Notes: generated by a model not told the origin, from the sequence alone. DNA of 64,000 nt from Sphingopyxis lindanitolerans (GCF_002993885.1 NZ_CM009578.1:1119251-1183250), one strand, 5' to 3'. Positions 8,379 through 17,521 are shown, counted from the first letter of the stretch. Numbers and translations: made by a program.

Positions 8379-9278
8379 ATGAAGAAGATGTTCGGAGGGT
8401 TGCTGATCGCCGCGACGATCCTGACCCCCATTGCGCCCGCCGCCGCCCAGGCGAACGGCGAGCGCATCCAGATCGCCCAGCGCGAGCGCGGCAATCACGG
8501 CCAGCGCGGTTCCGAAAGCCGTCGCGGCGGCAACGGCGAGCGCCAGCGGACCGAACGCCAGCGCCCGCAATCGCAGCCGCAGACACAGCGGGCCCAGCAA
8601 CCGCAGGCGCAGCGCGGCAACGCCCAGCGTCAGTGGCAGGGCCAGCGCGGCAGTGCCCAGCGCCCGTCGCAGGTCCAACGCGACGACCGTCAGCGCCAAC
8701 GTCCGCAGCAGCGCCAGACTCAGCGCCCGGCAAATCAGCAATGGCAGGGGCAGCGCGGCACCTATGACCGCAATCGCAACGGTCAGGTCGATCGTCAGCG
8801 GGACCGGAGCCGCAATAGCCAGGTTGATCGCCGCTACGATCGCAATCGCAACGGCCAGGTCGACCGCCGCTATGACCGGAACCGGAACGGGCAGGTCGAT
8901 CGTCGCTATGACCGCAACAACAACAACCGGGTCGACCGCCGCTACCGCGACGGACGCCGGGATAACAACAACTGGAACCGTCAGTGGCGCAACGACCACC
9001 GCTATGACTGGCGCAGCTATCGCAACCACAACCGCAGCCATTACCGGATGTCGCGCTATTACAACCCGTATCGGGGGCGCAGCTATACAAGGTTCGGTAT
9101 CGGCTTCTCGCTGGGGTCGCTCTTTTACAGCCAGCGCTACTGGATCAACGATCCCGGCTATTACCGCCTGCCGCCGGCCTATGGCGACTATCGCTGGGTC
9201 CGCTATTATGACGATGCGCTGCTCGTCGATGTCTACAGCGGCCAGGTGGTCGACGTGATCTACGACTTCTTCTGGTAA
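8379..9278 (+). CDS. RcnB-like secreted protein with Asp/Asn/Arg repeats
   Basis: The 299-residue protein has a signal peptide (MKKMFGGLLIAATILTPIAPAAAQ) and then a long Gln/Arg/Asn-rich low-complexity region. Residues 130-189 are five head-to-tail 12-residue repeats of the form DRNRNGQVDRRY. The last 80 or so residues (SLFYSQRYWINDPGYYRLPP.., YYDDALLVDVYSGQVVDVIYDFFW) resemble the RcnB family C-terminus, whose E. coli member is a periplasmic factor in Ni/Co homeostasis. The repeats resemble EF-hand loops (DxNxNGxVD) but lack the final acidic residue. Start ATG follows TTGGAG. A terminator lies at 9307-9337. Function is unproven. Confidence 0.8.
   Translation: MKKMFGGLLIAATILTPIAPAAAQANGERIQIAQRERGNHGQRGSESRRGGNGERQRTERQRPQSQPQTQRAQQPQAQRGNAQRQWQGQRGSAQRPSQVQRDDRQRQRPQQRQTQRPANQQWQGQRGTYDRNRNGQVDRQRDRSRNSQVDRRYDRNRNGQVDRRYDRNRNGQVDRRYDRNNNNRVDRRYRDGRRDNNNWNRQWRNDHRYDWRSYRNHNRSHYRMSRYYNPYRGRSYTRFGIGFSLGSLFYSQRYWINDPGYYRLPPAYGDYRWVRYYDDALLVDVYSGQVVDVIYDFFW
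8766..8945 (+). repeat. Five in-frame 36-bp tandem repeats inside the RcnB-like gene
   Basis: Each unit encodes a 12-residue DRNRNGQVDRRY-type block (variants DRSRNSQVDRRY and DRNNNNRVDRRY). The DNA copies differ at silent positions, so the array is not a very recent expansion, and its unit length keeps the frame open if copy number changes. Confidence 0.9.
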
Positions 9279-9306
9279 TATCCTTTCGGTTGTCAGAAGA
9301 GAAACT

Positions 9307-9337
9307 GAGGGGGTCGGGCTTCCGGCTCCCTCTTTTT
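9307..9337 (+). terminator. Rho-independent terminator after the RcnB-like gene
   Basis: A GC-rich stem (GAGGGGGTCGGG / CCGGCTCCCTC, with some G-U pairs) and a CTTC-type loop is followed by TCTTTTTA. Confidence 0.75.
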
Positions 9338-9395
9338 ATGCGCTTGCCCTCCTCCGTTCCACGCGCCACGATGCCGGCAGAACAGGGGAGAGATC

Positions 9396-10667
9396 ATGCG
9401 CAAACTTGGGTTCGTCGCCGCGGCGACGCTCGCGCTGATGGGTAGCAGCGCCATCGCGAAAACCACCATCATCTATGCCGGCCACGTCATCACCGACGCA
9501 AACAAGCCCGCCGAAGGACCGTCGACCGTCACCGTCACCGACGGCCGCATCGTCTCGATCGCGCCCGGCCGCGCCGCTGCGCCCGAAGGCGCCGAGATCG
9601 TCGATCTGGGCGGCAAGACGCTGCTTCCCGGCCTGATCGATCTCCACGTCCACCTGACCGGCGATCCCGGCGGCGACTATCGCAGCGAAGCGGTCGATCC
9701 CGACGAATGGGGCGTCGTCGTCGGCGCCAAGAATGCGCGCGTCACGCTGCGCGCCGGCTTCACCACGGTGCGCGAAGCAGGGTCAGCGCAATATACCGCC
9801 TTCTCGCTCCGCCGCGGCACCGCCGAGGGCTATATCGAGGGGCCGCGCATCATCGCCGCCGGGCCGCCACTGGCGATCATCGGCGGGCACGGCGACACGA
9901 CGGGCTTTCGCGAGGATATCCACGCGGTGCTCGATCAGGGCTATACCTGCACCGGCGCCGTCGAATGCGCCGAAAAGGTCCGCAAGGCGTCGCGCGCGGG
10001 CGCCGACATCATCAAGATCACCGCGACCGGCGGCGTGCTGTCGCAGCAGGGCCGCGGGCTCGGCGCGCATTTCTCGAACGCCGAGATGGAGAGCATCGCC
10101 ACCACCGCCCATTCGCTGGGCCTCAAGGTCATGGCGCACGCCCATGGCGCACGCGGGATCGAATCGGCCGCCGCGGCGGGGATCGACAGCATCGAGCATG
10201 GCACGTTCGCCGACGAAGCCGCGCTCAAGGTCATGAGGGCGAAGGGCACCTATATGGTCCCGACGCTGATGGCGTTCGAGGGCATTCGCGAGCGGCTCGG
10301 CAAGGGCATCTACACGCCGACGGTCGAGGAAAAGGTCCGCATGACGCTGAACGACGTCGGCAAGGCGATGGCGCGCGCCAGGGAATTGGGTGTGCCGATC
10401 GCCTTCGGCACCGACGCCGGCGTATTCGAACATGGCCGCAACGCCGGCGAATTCGCGCTGCTCGTCAAATATGGGCTGACCCCGCGCGAAGCGCTGGCGA
10501 GCGCCACCACCGTCGCCGCGCGGCTGCTGTCGATGGAGAACGAGATCGGCCGTATCGCACCGGGAATGTCGGCCGACATGATCGCGGTCGACGGCGACCC
10601 GCTGACCGACGTCCGCACCCTCGAAACGGTCGATTGGGTGATGGCGCGCGGCCGGATCGCCGACTGA
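9396..10667 (+). CDS. Secreted metal-dependent amidohydrolase (imidazolonepropionase-like)
   Basis: A signal peptide (MRKLGFVAAATLALMGSSAIA) precedes a 400-residue amidohydrolase-superfamily TIM barrel. The metal-binding HxH is H84-x-H86 in LIDLHVHLTG; further motifs are DIIKITATGG, KVMAHAHGARGIESA, SIEHG and IAFGTDAGVFEHG. Family members hydrolyse Xaa-Pro or Xaa-Arg dipeptides, organophosphates or cyclic amides; the substrate cannot be read from sequence. The start is an ATG after GGGGAGAGATC. The next gene converges from the opposite strand nine bases away. Confidence 0.9.
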   Translation: MRKLGFVAAATLALMGSSAIAKTTIIYAGHVITDANKPAEGPSTVTVTDGRIVSIAPGRAAAPEGAEIVDLGGKTLLPGLIDLHVHLTGDPGGDYRSEAVDPDEWGVVVGAKNARVTLRAGFTTVREAGSAQYTAFSLRRGTAEGYIEGPRIIAAGPPLAIIGGHGDTTGFREDIHAVLDQGYTCTGAVECAEKVRKASRAGADIIKITATGGVLSQQGRGLGAHFSNAEMESIATTAHSLGLKVMAHAHGARGIESAAAAGIDSIEHGTFADEAALKVMRAKGTYMVPTLMAFEGIRERLGKGIYTPTVEEKVRMTLNDVGKAMARARELGVPIAFGTDAGVFEHGRNAGEFALLVKYGLTPREALASATTVAARLLSMENEIGRIAPGMSADMIAVDGDPLTDVRTLETVDWVMARGRIAD

Positions 10668-10676
10668 GGTGCAACG

Positions 10677-13352
10677 TCAGGCCGCGCGGTAGGCGCGCTG
10701 CCGAAAGGCTCTGGGCTGAACCGGCGGCCCGGCAAAGATCGCCATGTCGATCGCCTTGCCAAAGCGCACCCCGACGCGATTGCCCGTCGACCAGCGCGCC
10801 TCGGCATCCAGGCGGACATCGGGGGTCAGTTCCAGCGTCAGCGGCGTGCCGCTCGGCACGTTCCACAATCCCTCGACCAGCGCGCCGTGCGGCGACAGGT
10901 TGCGGATGATCGCTTCGTAGTGATAGCCGCCGCTTTCCACCTGAATCCTGCGGAAGGTTCGCGCCCGCGGTTCGCGGGCGCTCTTGAAGCCGCGCGCGAC
11001 GACGCGCCCGCCGCCTTCGCGAAGCAGCGCCAGCACCGCCTCGATCGCCATCGGACGCCCATAGATATAGCCCTGGACATGGCTGCAACCGAGCGCGCGG
11101 ACAAGCGCGAGGTCGTCGTGCGTCTCCACCCCCTCCGCCGTCGTCTCCATGTCGAGCGCGCTCGCGAGGCCGACGATCGACGAGATGATCGCCGCATTCA
11201 TGCTGCTCTTGTCGGCGGCGCCGAGCACGAAGCTCTGGTCGATCTTGATCTTGTCGAACGGCGCCTTCTTCAGATAGCCGAGCGCCGAATAGCCGGTGCC
11301 GAAATCGTCGAGCGCCAGCCGCACCCCGGTGCGCTTCAGCTTCTGGAACATCTCCAGCGTTTCGGGGCTTTCGTCGAGGAAGACGCCTTCGGTGATCTCA
11401 AGCTCAAGCTGGCCGGGTGCGATCCCCGCCGCCGCGACCGCGTTCAGGATCGTCGCGGGCAGCTTTTCATTGGCGAACTGGCGCGGCGAGACGTTGACCG
11501 CGACGCGGTAGCCGGGGCCAAGCCGCGCGATCGTCGCGCAGGCGGTGCGGATGATCCATTCGCCGATCGGGATGATCAGGTTCGATTCCTCGGCGATGGG
11601 GATGAATTTCGACGGGCTGATCATCTCGCCGCCCTCGCGCCGCCAGCGGATCAGCGCCTCGAAGCCGGTGACATGCTCGCGCTTCACATCGACGATCGGC
11701 TGATAGAGCAAAGTCAGCTCGTCCCTGGCGAGCGCGTCGCGCAGCGCATCCTCGATCGCCTTCCGCTCGCTCGCCTGATTGTGCATAGCGTCGGCGTAGA
11801 AACGATAAACCCCCCGCCCCGCATCCTTGGCGGCGTAGAGCGCAAGGTCGGCGTTGCGGACGAGCGCCGAGGCGTTCACCCCCTGTCCTTCGGACACCGC
11901 GATGCCGATCGACGAACCGACCCGCACCTGTTCCCCCTCGATCGCAAAGGGCTTGGCGAGGCTCAGGATGATCGCATTGGCGATGCCCGCCAGCTTGTCG
12001 GGCTGGATGATCTGCGGCAGCACGATCTGGAACTCGTCGCCGCCGAGCCGCCCCACCTGCCCCTTGTCGCCGACGATCTGGGAGAGGCGCCCCGCGACCT
12101 GCTGGAGCAACTGGTCGCCGACCGGATGGCCGAGCGTGTCGTTGACCGCCTTGAAGCGGTCGAGGTCCATCAGCAGCAGCGCGCACGGCTGCGCCTGCCC
12201 CATATGGTTGCGAAGCGCGCGTTCGAGCAGGTCGGTGATGTGGAGCCGGTTGGCAAGGCCGGTGAGCGTGTCGTAGCGCGCCAGCTGGTTGATTTCGCGC
12301 TCCGACCTCTTCTTCTCGGTAAGGTCGGTGCCGCTGCCGCGAAAACCCTGGAAATTACCGAGCTCATTGCTGATCGGGTGGCCCGAGATCGACCACCAGC
12401 GCTCTTCGCCGGGCACCGCCGCCTGGACGGTCAACTCGTTGAACGGCGTCCGCGACGACAGGCTGAAACCCAGCGTCCGCTCTTCGCTCTCGTCATTGCC
12501 GACGCGCTTGCGGATGAGGTCGGTGAACGGACGGCCAAAAAGGTCCGATGCCGCGATACCCAGCTTGGCCGCGACGGGCGGCGAGATATAGACGAGATGG
12601 CCGTAGCGATCGGTCTCCCAGAACCAGCCGCGCCCGGCGCGCTCGAAATCGCGCATTAGGCCGAGCGCGCGCTGCTGTTCGCTGATCGCGAGCCGGCTGG
12701 CCTGTTTCGCGCGGCGCTGGTGCCGGACGTCCTCGCGCAGCATCACGATGAGCAGCCCGAGGAAGACGAGCCCCGCGATCCCGAAAGGCCATGACGCGAT
12801 CCCGATCGCGCCGCCGAGCGCCATCGCCCCGGCAAAGGCGAAAAAGGCCGGGCGGATGATCGCGGCAGCGGCGGCGGCGACGAGGATCGAGCCGAGCTTG
12901 ACCGCCGAAAAGGCATCGAAATAGAGGCGGCCGTCGTGCGACGCGGTCGCGGCGAACATCACCGCCGAATGCAGCATCGTCCCGATGACGAGAAGCGCGA
13001 AGCACATCCCGACCCCGCGCCGCAGCCAGCGACCCGAAAGCGGTCGCCTGACCCGTGACATCTGGCCGAAGACGGTCAGGACCAGATCGCAGCCAAGGCC
13101 GGCGGCCATGACCAGCCACAGCGATGGACGCGCGAGAAAGCCTGCGGCACCGGGAAAAAAGGCAAAGGCAAAAAAGGTCAGCACGCGGGCGATGAGGACA
13201 TAATGCCAAAGCTGCGCAACGCGCGTCAGCCGCGTCACGAACTCGGGTGTCGCGAGCAGCGATTCCCCCTCGGACCCTTCGCTGACCGCCGGCCGTACGA
13301 TGTTGAATCGAACCCCCAATTCCCGCCTATCCCGCTCGTCTGGTCCAGCCAT
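10677..13352 (-). CDS. Membrane PAS-GGDEF-EAL-PilZ protein (c-di-GMP turnover and binding)
   Basis: The 891-residue protein combines about six membrane segments (residues 45-235), a PAS domain (about 250-370), GGDEF, EAL and a C-terminal PilZ domain (about 800-885). GGDEF is intact (GRLGGDEFQIVL), so diguanylate cyclase activity is possible; the product-inhibition RxxD site in front of it is not present. EAL is also complete (EALIRW, DDFGTGYS, ETTAEGVET), so phosphodiesterase activity is likely. The PilZ part has FRRIQVESG and the NLSPHGALVEG core. It would sense a signal through its membrane and PAS parts and adjust c-di-GMP, which commonly controls polysaccharide production. Confidence 0.92.
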   Translation of the reverse strand: MAGPDERDRRELGVRFNIVRPAVSEGSEGESLLATPEFVTRLTRVAQLWHYVLIARVLTFFAFAFFPGAAGFLARPSLWLVMAAGLGCDLVLTVFGQMSRVRRPLSGRWLRRGVGMCFALLVIGTMLHSAVMFAATASHDGRLYFDAFSAVKLGSILVAAAAAAIIRPAFFAFAGAMALGGAIGIASWPFGIAGLVFLGLLIVMLREDVRHQRRAKQASRLAISEQQRALGLMRDFERAGRGWFWETDRYGHLVYISPPVAAKLGIAASDLFGRPFTDLIRKRVGNDESEERTLGFSLSSRTPFNELTVQAAVPGEERWWSISGHPISNELGNFQGFRGSGTDLTEKKRSEREINQLARYDTLTGLANRLHITDLLERALRNHMGQAQPCALLLMDLDRFKAVNDTLGHPVGDQLLQQVAGRLSQIVGDKGQVGRLGGDEFQIVLPQIIQPDKLAGIANAIILSLAKPFAIEGEQVRVGSSIGIAVSEGQGVNASALVRNADLALYAAKDAGRGVYRFYADAMHNQASERKAIEDALRDALARDELTLLYQPIVDVKREHVTGFEALIRWRREGGEMISPSKFIPIAEESNLIIPIGEWIIRTACATIARLGPGYRVAVNVSPRQFANEKLPATILNAVAAAGIAPGQLELEITEGVFLDESPETLEMFQKLKRTGVRLALDDFGTGYSALGYLKKAPFDKIKIDQSFVLGAADKSSMNAAIISSIVGLASALDMETTAEGVETHDDLALVRALGCSHVQGYIYGRPMAIEAVLALLREGGGRVVARGFKSAREPRARTFRRIQVESGGYHYEAIIRNLSPHGALVEGLWNVPSGTPLTLELTPDVRLDAEARWSTGNRVGVRFGKAIDMAIFAGPPVQPRAFRQRAYRAA

Positions 13353-13574
13353 CCCTCTGTCCGCCGGCGGGTTACCAAATCCTTACCAGCCGCCGCCGAT
13401 TGCCTCCGTTCCTGTGCCAATATGGGTGACGACGGGATTGGAACGACGCGGCATGATTTTGCATTCCTTGCCCCCCGGACTTGATCCCAGGGGACGAATA
13501 CGGGAATCGAACCTTTCAAAGCCCCCAAAACGGAAGGGGTTTGGTTTCGGTTCGCAACTTGTTAGAATGATCTC
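13353..13574. promoter_or_regulatory. Divergent region between the GGDEF-EAL gene and the desaturase
   Basis: These 222 bases must hold both promoters. On the plus strand TTGGTTTCGG and TTAGAAT lie just before the desaturase start, but the spacing is poor for a standard promoter. No clear repeat or operator was seen. Confidence 0.35.
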
Positions 13575-14606
13575 ATGTCCGCTGTCCGCCTCCTCCCGCC
13601 CAACCGCTTCTTCGACCGCGCCGCATGGGCGGCGATCACCGCCCCTTCGCGCTGGCGCGGCGTGTGGCTGGTCGCGCATGCGTGGATCGTCAGCATCGTG
13701 GCGGTCGGTCTCGCGGCCTGGAGCGGCCATCCGCTCGCCTGGCTGCTCGCGATCGTCATCGTCGGCGGGCGCCAGCTCGGCCTCGCGATCCTGATGCACG
13801 AGGCCGCGCACGGCCTGCTGCATCCGAACCGGAAAGTGAATAATTTCCTCGGCCAATGGCTGACCGGGGCGGCCGCCGGGTCGGACCTGATCGCCTATCG
13901 CACCTATCACCTCCAGCACCATAAATATACGCAGCAGCCCGAAGACCCCGACCTGTCGCTGTCGAAACCCTTCCCCACCACCCGCGCCAGCCTGGGGCGC
14001 AAGATATTGCGCGACCTGACCGGGCAGACCTTTTTCAAGCAGCGCGTGGCGCAGTTCGGATTCGCCTGCAAAGGCCTGGGCGCGATGCTGCGCGGCGAGC
14101 GGGCCGACAAGAAGGGCGCGAGCACCAAGGCGGGCACGCCGTTCAACAAGCAGTCGGAAGACGGCATGACGTCACCGACGGTCGATGTCGCGGGCGCGAT
14201 GGCGGTGACCCGCGCGGTCGGGCGCTTCCTGATCGTGCAGGCGGTGCTGCTCGCCGCCTCGCTGCTGCTTTATGGCTGGACGCCGTGGCTGCTGTGGATC
14301 GCCGGGCTCGCGACGACTTTCCAGCTTTTCCTGCGCATCCGCAACATCGCCGAACATGCCTGCACGACGACCGGCAGCGACGATCCCTTCACCCATGCAC
14401 GCACCACCCATGCCGGCTGGATCGCGCGCGCGACGGTCGCGCCCTATTGGGTGAATTATCACGCCGAGCATCATCTGTTCATGGGCGTCCCCTGCTATCG
14501 CCTGCCCGCGGTCCACGCGATGCTCGGCCAGCAGGGCCAGCATGAGGCGATGACGATCGCGCCGCATTACCGCGCGGTGCTGCGCCAGGTGACGGCGGCG
14601 GGCTGA
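13575..14606 (+). CDS. Fatty acid desaturase family protein (membrane di-iron)
   Basis: The 343-residue protein has the three histidine boxes of membrane di-iron desaturases/hydroxylases: H75EAAH79, HLQHHKYTQ (112-120) and NYHAEHHLF near residue 295. Hydrophobic segments lie near residues 30-48, 52-75, 218-235 and 238-260. The third box NYHAEHH followed by PCYRLP is typical of the broad fatty-acid desaturase/carotenoid ketolase family; which substrate it uses (phospholipid acyl chains most likely) is inference. It is a single gene, convergent with the small asparaginase gene. Confidence 0.88.
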   Translation: MSAVRLLPPNRFFDRAAWAAITAPSRWRGVWLVAHAWIVSIVAVGLAAWSGHPLAWLLAIVIVGGRQLGLAILMHEAAHGLLHPNRKVNNFLGQWLTGAAAGSDLIAYRTYHLQHHKYTQQPEDPDLSLSKPFPTTRASLGRKILRDLTGQTFFKQRVAQFGFACKGLGAMLRGERADKKGASTKAGTPFNKQSEDGMTSPTVDVAGAMAVTRAVGRFLIVQAVLLAASLLLYGWTPWLLWIAGLATTFQLFLRIRNIAEHACTTTGSDDPFTHARTTHAGWIARATVAPYWVNYHAEHHLFMGVPCYRLPAVHAMLGQQGQHEAMTIAPHYRAVLRQVTAAG

Positions 14607-14609
14607 ACC

Positions 14610-15098
14610 CTATTCCTGCACGAAACGCTGACCCGCGCGATCCTTCACCGTCGTTTCGGGGTCGAAGATCATCCCGTTCATCGCGACATAAACGCCGGGC
14701 GGCAGCGTCTGCACCGCGGCGAGCGCGAAGCCGACATTGAATTCGGCGTCGCTCGCGCGCACCGACGCCGGTTGCATCGCGCCGGTCAGCACAATCGTCT
14801 TGCCCGCGACCCCGGCGAGGACGCGGCCGGTGACGACCATCGTGTCGGTGCCGTGGGTGACGAGGATGCGCGTCGCATCGCTCGCCGCCACCGCGGCACG
14901 GATCGCCTCGCGGTCGGTGTCGGTCAGGTCGAGGCTGTCCTTGCGCATCAACGGGGTGACGCGGTGCGGGACATGGACATTATTTTCGCGCAGCAGGTCG
15001 GGGATCGCGGTCGGGCCGATCTGGAACTCGCTGAGGGCGTCGAAATAGACCTTGTCGATCGTTCCGCCGGTGGTGAAGATGTCGATCATGTCTTCCAT
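14610..15098 (-). CDS. Short asparaginase-domain protein
   Basis: The 162-residue product matches only the N-terminal domain of type I/II asparaginases: TTGGTID (residues 9-15) with the nucleophile threonine, and THGTDTMV (81-88). Full asparaginases are about 330 residues, and here the C-terminal domain is absent without any sign of a frameshift, since a stop follows and lysS lies next door. Such one-domain proteins recur in sphingomonads and may be active as larger oligomers or bind an effector. ATG 15098 is used; ATG 15089 is possible. The start lies eight bases from a palindromic repeat. Confidence 0.8.
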   Translation of the reverse strand: MEDMIDIFTTGGTIDKVYFDALSEFQIGPTAIPDLLRENNVHVPHRVTPLMRKDSLDLTDTDREAIRAAVAASDATRILVTHGTDTMVVTGRVLAGVAGKTIVLTGAMQPASVRASDAEFNVGFALAAVQTLPPGVYVAMNGMIFDPETTVKDRAGQRFVQE

Positions 15099-15105
15099 CC
15101 TGAAC

Positions 15106-15185
15106 CCGTTCGCATCGAGCGAAGTCGAGATGCCCATCAGTTGCGCACGCCTTCCCGGTGTCTCGACTTCGCTCGACACGAACGG
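15106..15185. repeat. Palindromic repeat, family G copy 1
   Basis: An 80-bp palindrome with arms CCGTTCGCATCGAGCGAAGT and the reverse complement of CCGTTCGTGTCGAGCGAAGT, between lysS and the short asparaginase gene. A closely similar copy is at 36366-36447. Confidence 0.9.
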
Positions 15186-15199
15186 AATTTGGCGCGCCG

Positions 15200-16801
15200 T
15201 TACGCCAGCGCCTCGGCAATCAGCCGCCGCGTGTTGGCGATGCCGAACAGCGCGATGAAGCTGCCCATGCGCGGCCCCGCGCTCGACCCAAGCAGCGTCT
15301 CGTAAAGCGCCTTGAACCAGTCGCGCAGCGTCGCGAAGCCATAGGTTTCGTCCTTGCCGATCGCATAGACGATATTCTGGATATCGTCGGCGGGCGCGTC
15401 GGCGGGGAGCGCGGCGAGTTGGCCGTCGAGCGCCTTCAGCGCCGCGACTTCGCCGCCCTGCGGCTTGCGGCGCTGCAAGGTCGGCGCGACGAAATCGCGG
15501 TTATAGGCCATCGCATTGTCGATCAGCCGGTCAAGCTCGGGATAGGTTTGGGCATTCGCCCCCGCGACATATTGGCCGAGATAGCGCCAGATCTGATCCT
15601 TCGACGCATCGGCGCCCATCACCCCGACCAGGTTGAGCAGCAGGCCATAGGTCACCGGCAGGGCGGTCCCCGGCACATCCTCGCCGCGCGCGACATGGAC
15701 ATGGTGTACCGGATTGCCGAGCTTCTTGTCGCCGTCCTGCGCCGGATAATTGCCGCGCATCTGGAGATATTCGTCGACCGCCTTGGGGATCACGCCGATG
15801 TGGAGCTGCTTCGCCGCCTTCGGCTCGCGATAGGCGAAGAAGGCGAGGCTTTCTTCGCTGCCATAGTCGAGCCATTGCTCGAGGCTGAGGCCGTTGCCCT
15901 TCGACTTGGAAATCTTCTCGCCCTTTTCGTCGAGGAACATTTCATAGATCAGTCCCTCGGGCTTGCGGCCGCCGAGCGCCTTGGCGATCTTGCCCGACTG
16001 GACGCCGCTGTCGGTCAGGTCCTTGCCGTACATTTCATAATCGACGCCCAGCGCGACCCAGCGCATTGCCCAGTCGACCTTCCACTGCAGCTTCGCGCCG
16101 CCCGACAGGATGCTGTGGGTGATCGTCTCGCCCTCGTCGTCGAACGAGACCAGCCCCTTGTCGGCGTCGACCACGGCCACCGGCACCTGGAGCACGATCC
16201 CCGATTTCGGGCTGACCGGCAGGATCGGCGAGTAGGTCGCGGCGCGCTCGGCACGCAGCGTCGGCAGCATGATGTCGAGAATGTCCTGATTGTGGCGCAG
16301 GACATTCTTCAGCGCCTCGTCGAACGCCCCCGACTTGTAGCGCTCGGTCGAGCTGACGAATTCATATTCGAAGCCGAAGCGGTCGAGAAATTCGCGCAGC
16401 ATCGCATTATTATGGTGCGCGAAGCTGTCGAACTTGCCGAACGGATCGGGAATATCGGTGAGCGGCTTGCCGAGATGGTCGCGCAGCATGGCGCCGTTCG
16501 GCACATTGTCGGGAACCTTACGCAGCCCGTCCATGTCGTCGCTGAACGCGACGAGCCGCGTCGCCGCGCCGCCGGTGATGGCCTCATAGGCGCGGCGGAC
16601 CATCGTCGTGCGCAGCACTTCGTTGAAGGTGCCGATATGCGGCAGGCCCGACGGGCCATAGCCGGTCTCGAACAGCATCGGCTCGCCACCGGGCTTGCCA
16701 TCGGGATAGCGTTTGACCAGCTTGCGCGCTTCCTCGAACGGCCAGGCCTTGGACGTTTGCGCCGGGGTGCGCAGCGACGGATGAAGGTGCAGGTCAGTCA
16801 T
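15200..16801 (-). CDS. lysS: Lysyl-tRNA synthetase, class I
   Basis: The 533-residue enzyme charges tRNA-Lys. It is the class I type found in archaea and many alphaproteobacteria, not the class II type of E. coli: HIGT (55-58) in PSGLPHIGTFNE is the HIGH motif and EKISKSKGNG (295-304) the KMSKS motif. ATG 16801 (MTDLHLHPSL) was chosen over an in-frame ATG four codons upstream. It is followed by a palindrome and the short asparaginase gene. Confidence 0.95.
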   Translation of the reverse strand: MTDLHLHPSLRTPAQTSKAWPFEEARKLVKRYPDGKPGGEPMLFETGYGPSGLPHIGTFNEVLRTTMVRRAYEAITGGAATRLVAFSDDMDGLRKVPDNVPNGAMLRDHLGKPLTDIPDPFGKFDSFAHHNNAMLREFLDRFGFEYEFVSSTERYKSGAFDEALKNVLRHNQDILDIMLPTLRAERAATYSPILPVSPKSGIVLQVPVAVVDADKGLVSFDDEGETITHSILSGGAKLQWKVDWAMRWVALGVDYEMYGKDLTDSGVQSGKIAKALGGRKPEGLIYEMFLDEKGEKISKSKGNGLSLEQWLDYGSEESLAFFAYREPKAAKQLHIGVIPKAVDEYLQMRGNYPAQDGDKKLGNPVHHVHVARGEDVPGTALPVTYGLLLNLVGVMGADASKDQIWRYLGQYVAGANAQTYPELDRLIDNAMAYNRDFVAPTLQRRKPQGGEVAALKALDGQLAALPADAPADDIQNIVYAIGKDETYGFATLRDWFKALYETLLGSSAGPRMGSFIALFGIANTRRLIAEALA

Positions 16802-16847
16802 GGCTGCGCCCATAGCGGGAAGGTCGGCGGAAGGAAAGAAGGCCCCT

Positions 16848-16937
16848 CGTCGCCCCCGCGCAGGCGGGGGCCGCCATCGGTTTACACGGCGATGCCGGAG
16901 CAGGCCTCCAGCGGCCCCCGCCTGCGCGGGGGCGACG
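16848..16937. repeat. Palindromic repeat, family B copy 1
   Basis: A 90-bp palindrome between lysS and the PilZ gene. The arms begin CGTCGCCCCCGCGCAGGCGG and its reverse complement; each arm is itself a small hairpin. The same core is found at 20925-21007 and, as a single hairpin, at 5423-5453. Confidence 0.9.
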
Positions 16938-16990
16938 GCGGCCGATCATCGTTACCGGAAAATTTACCATGAAGGGTTTAGCATCACCCC

Positions 16991-17359
16991 ATGACGAACT
17001 TTCGCTCCCCGACGGCCCGCGGCCACAAACGGACTCCGATCTCGATCGAAATCATGGTCAATGGCGTCCTCAACTTCGTCGGCGGCCGCATCTGCGACCT
17101 GTCCGAAGGCGGCGCGCGGATCGACGGCGCGAGCATGCCGGCGCGGTCGCGCTGCGAAATCCATTATGCGGGCGAAGTCACCTATGCGGTCGTGATGTGG
17201 TCCGAATATGATCGCATGGGCGTGCGCTTTCCCTATGAACTGACGCATGGCGCGCTCTACAAGGCACTCGAGGCGGCGCGGCGGAGCGTCGCGACGGATC
17301 CGCCGCCGGTGTTCCTGACGAGCCGCGCGCCGGTGTTCGGGCGGCGGGGACTGAATTAA
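16991..17359 (+). CDS. PilZ-domain protein
   Basis: The 122-residue soluble protein is a stand-alone PilZ domain. The conserved c-di-GMP core CDLSEGGARI sits near residues 36-45, followed by the beta-barrel strands ending GVRFPY. The N-terminal arginine motif is weaker (RGHKRTPISIEI). It may bind c-di-GMP and act on a partner not evident from context. The gene stands between two palindromic repeats and ahead of the DinG-type helicase. Confidence 0.82.
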   Translation: MTNFRSPTARGHKRTPISIEIMVNGVLNFVGGRICDLSEGGARIDGASMPARSRCEIHYAGEVTYAVVMWSEYDRMGVRFPYELTHGALYKALEAARRSVATDPPPVFLTSRAPVFGRRGLN

Positions 17360-17382
17360 ACCCGACCATCGAAGCCCAACCA

Positions 17383-17463
17383 TCGTCATTCCCGCGAAAG
17401 CGGGAACCCAGTGTGGGGTAAGCCGATGCACGCTCTGGGTCCCCGCGTTCGCGGGGATGACGA
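17383..17463. repeat. Palindromic repeat, family D
   Basis: An 81-bp palindrome with TCGTCATTCCCGCGAAAGCG at the left and the matching reverse complement (CGCGTTCGCGGGGATGACGA) at the right, between the PilZ gene and the DinG-type helicase. Confidence 0.88.
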
Positions 17464-17521
17464 AAATGAGGTGGTCGTCCGCACGCTTGCCGCGTTCCTC
17501 TTTTGTCCCTAGCGTGGTTCG

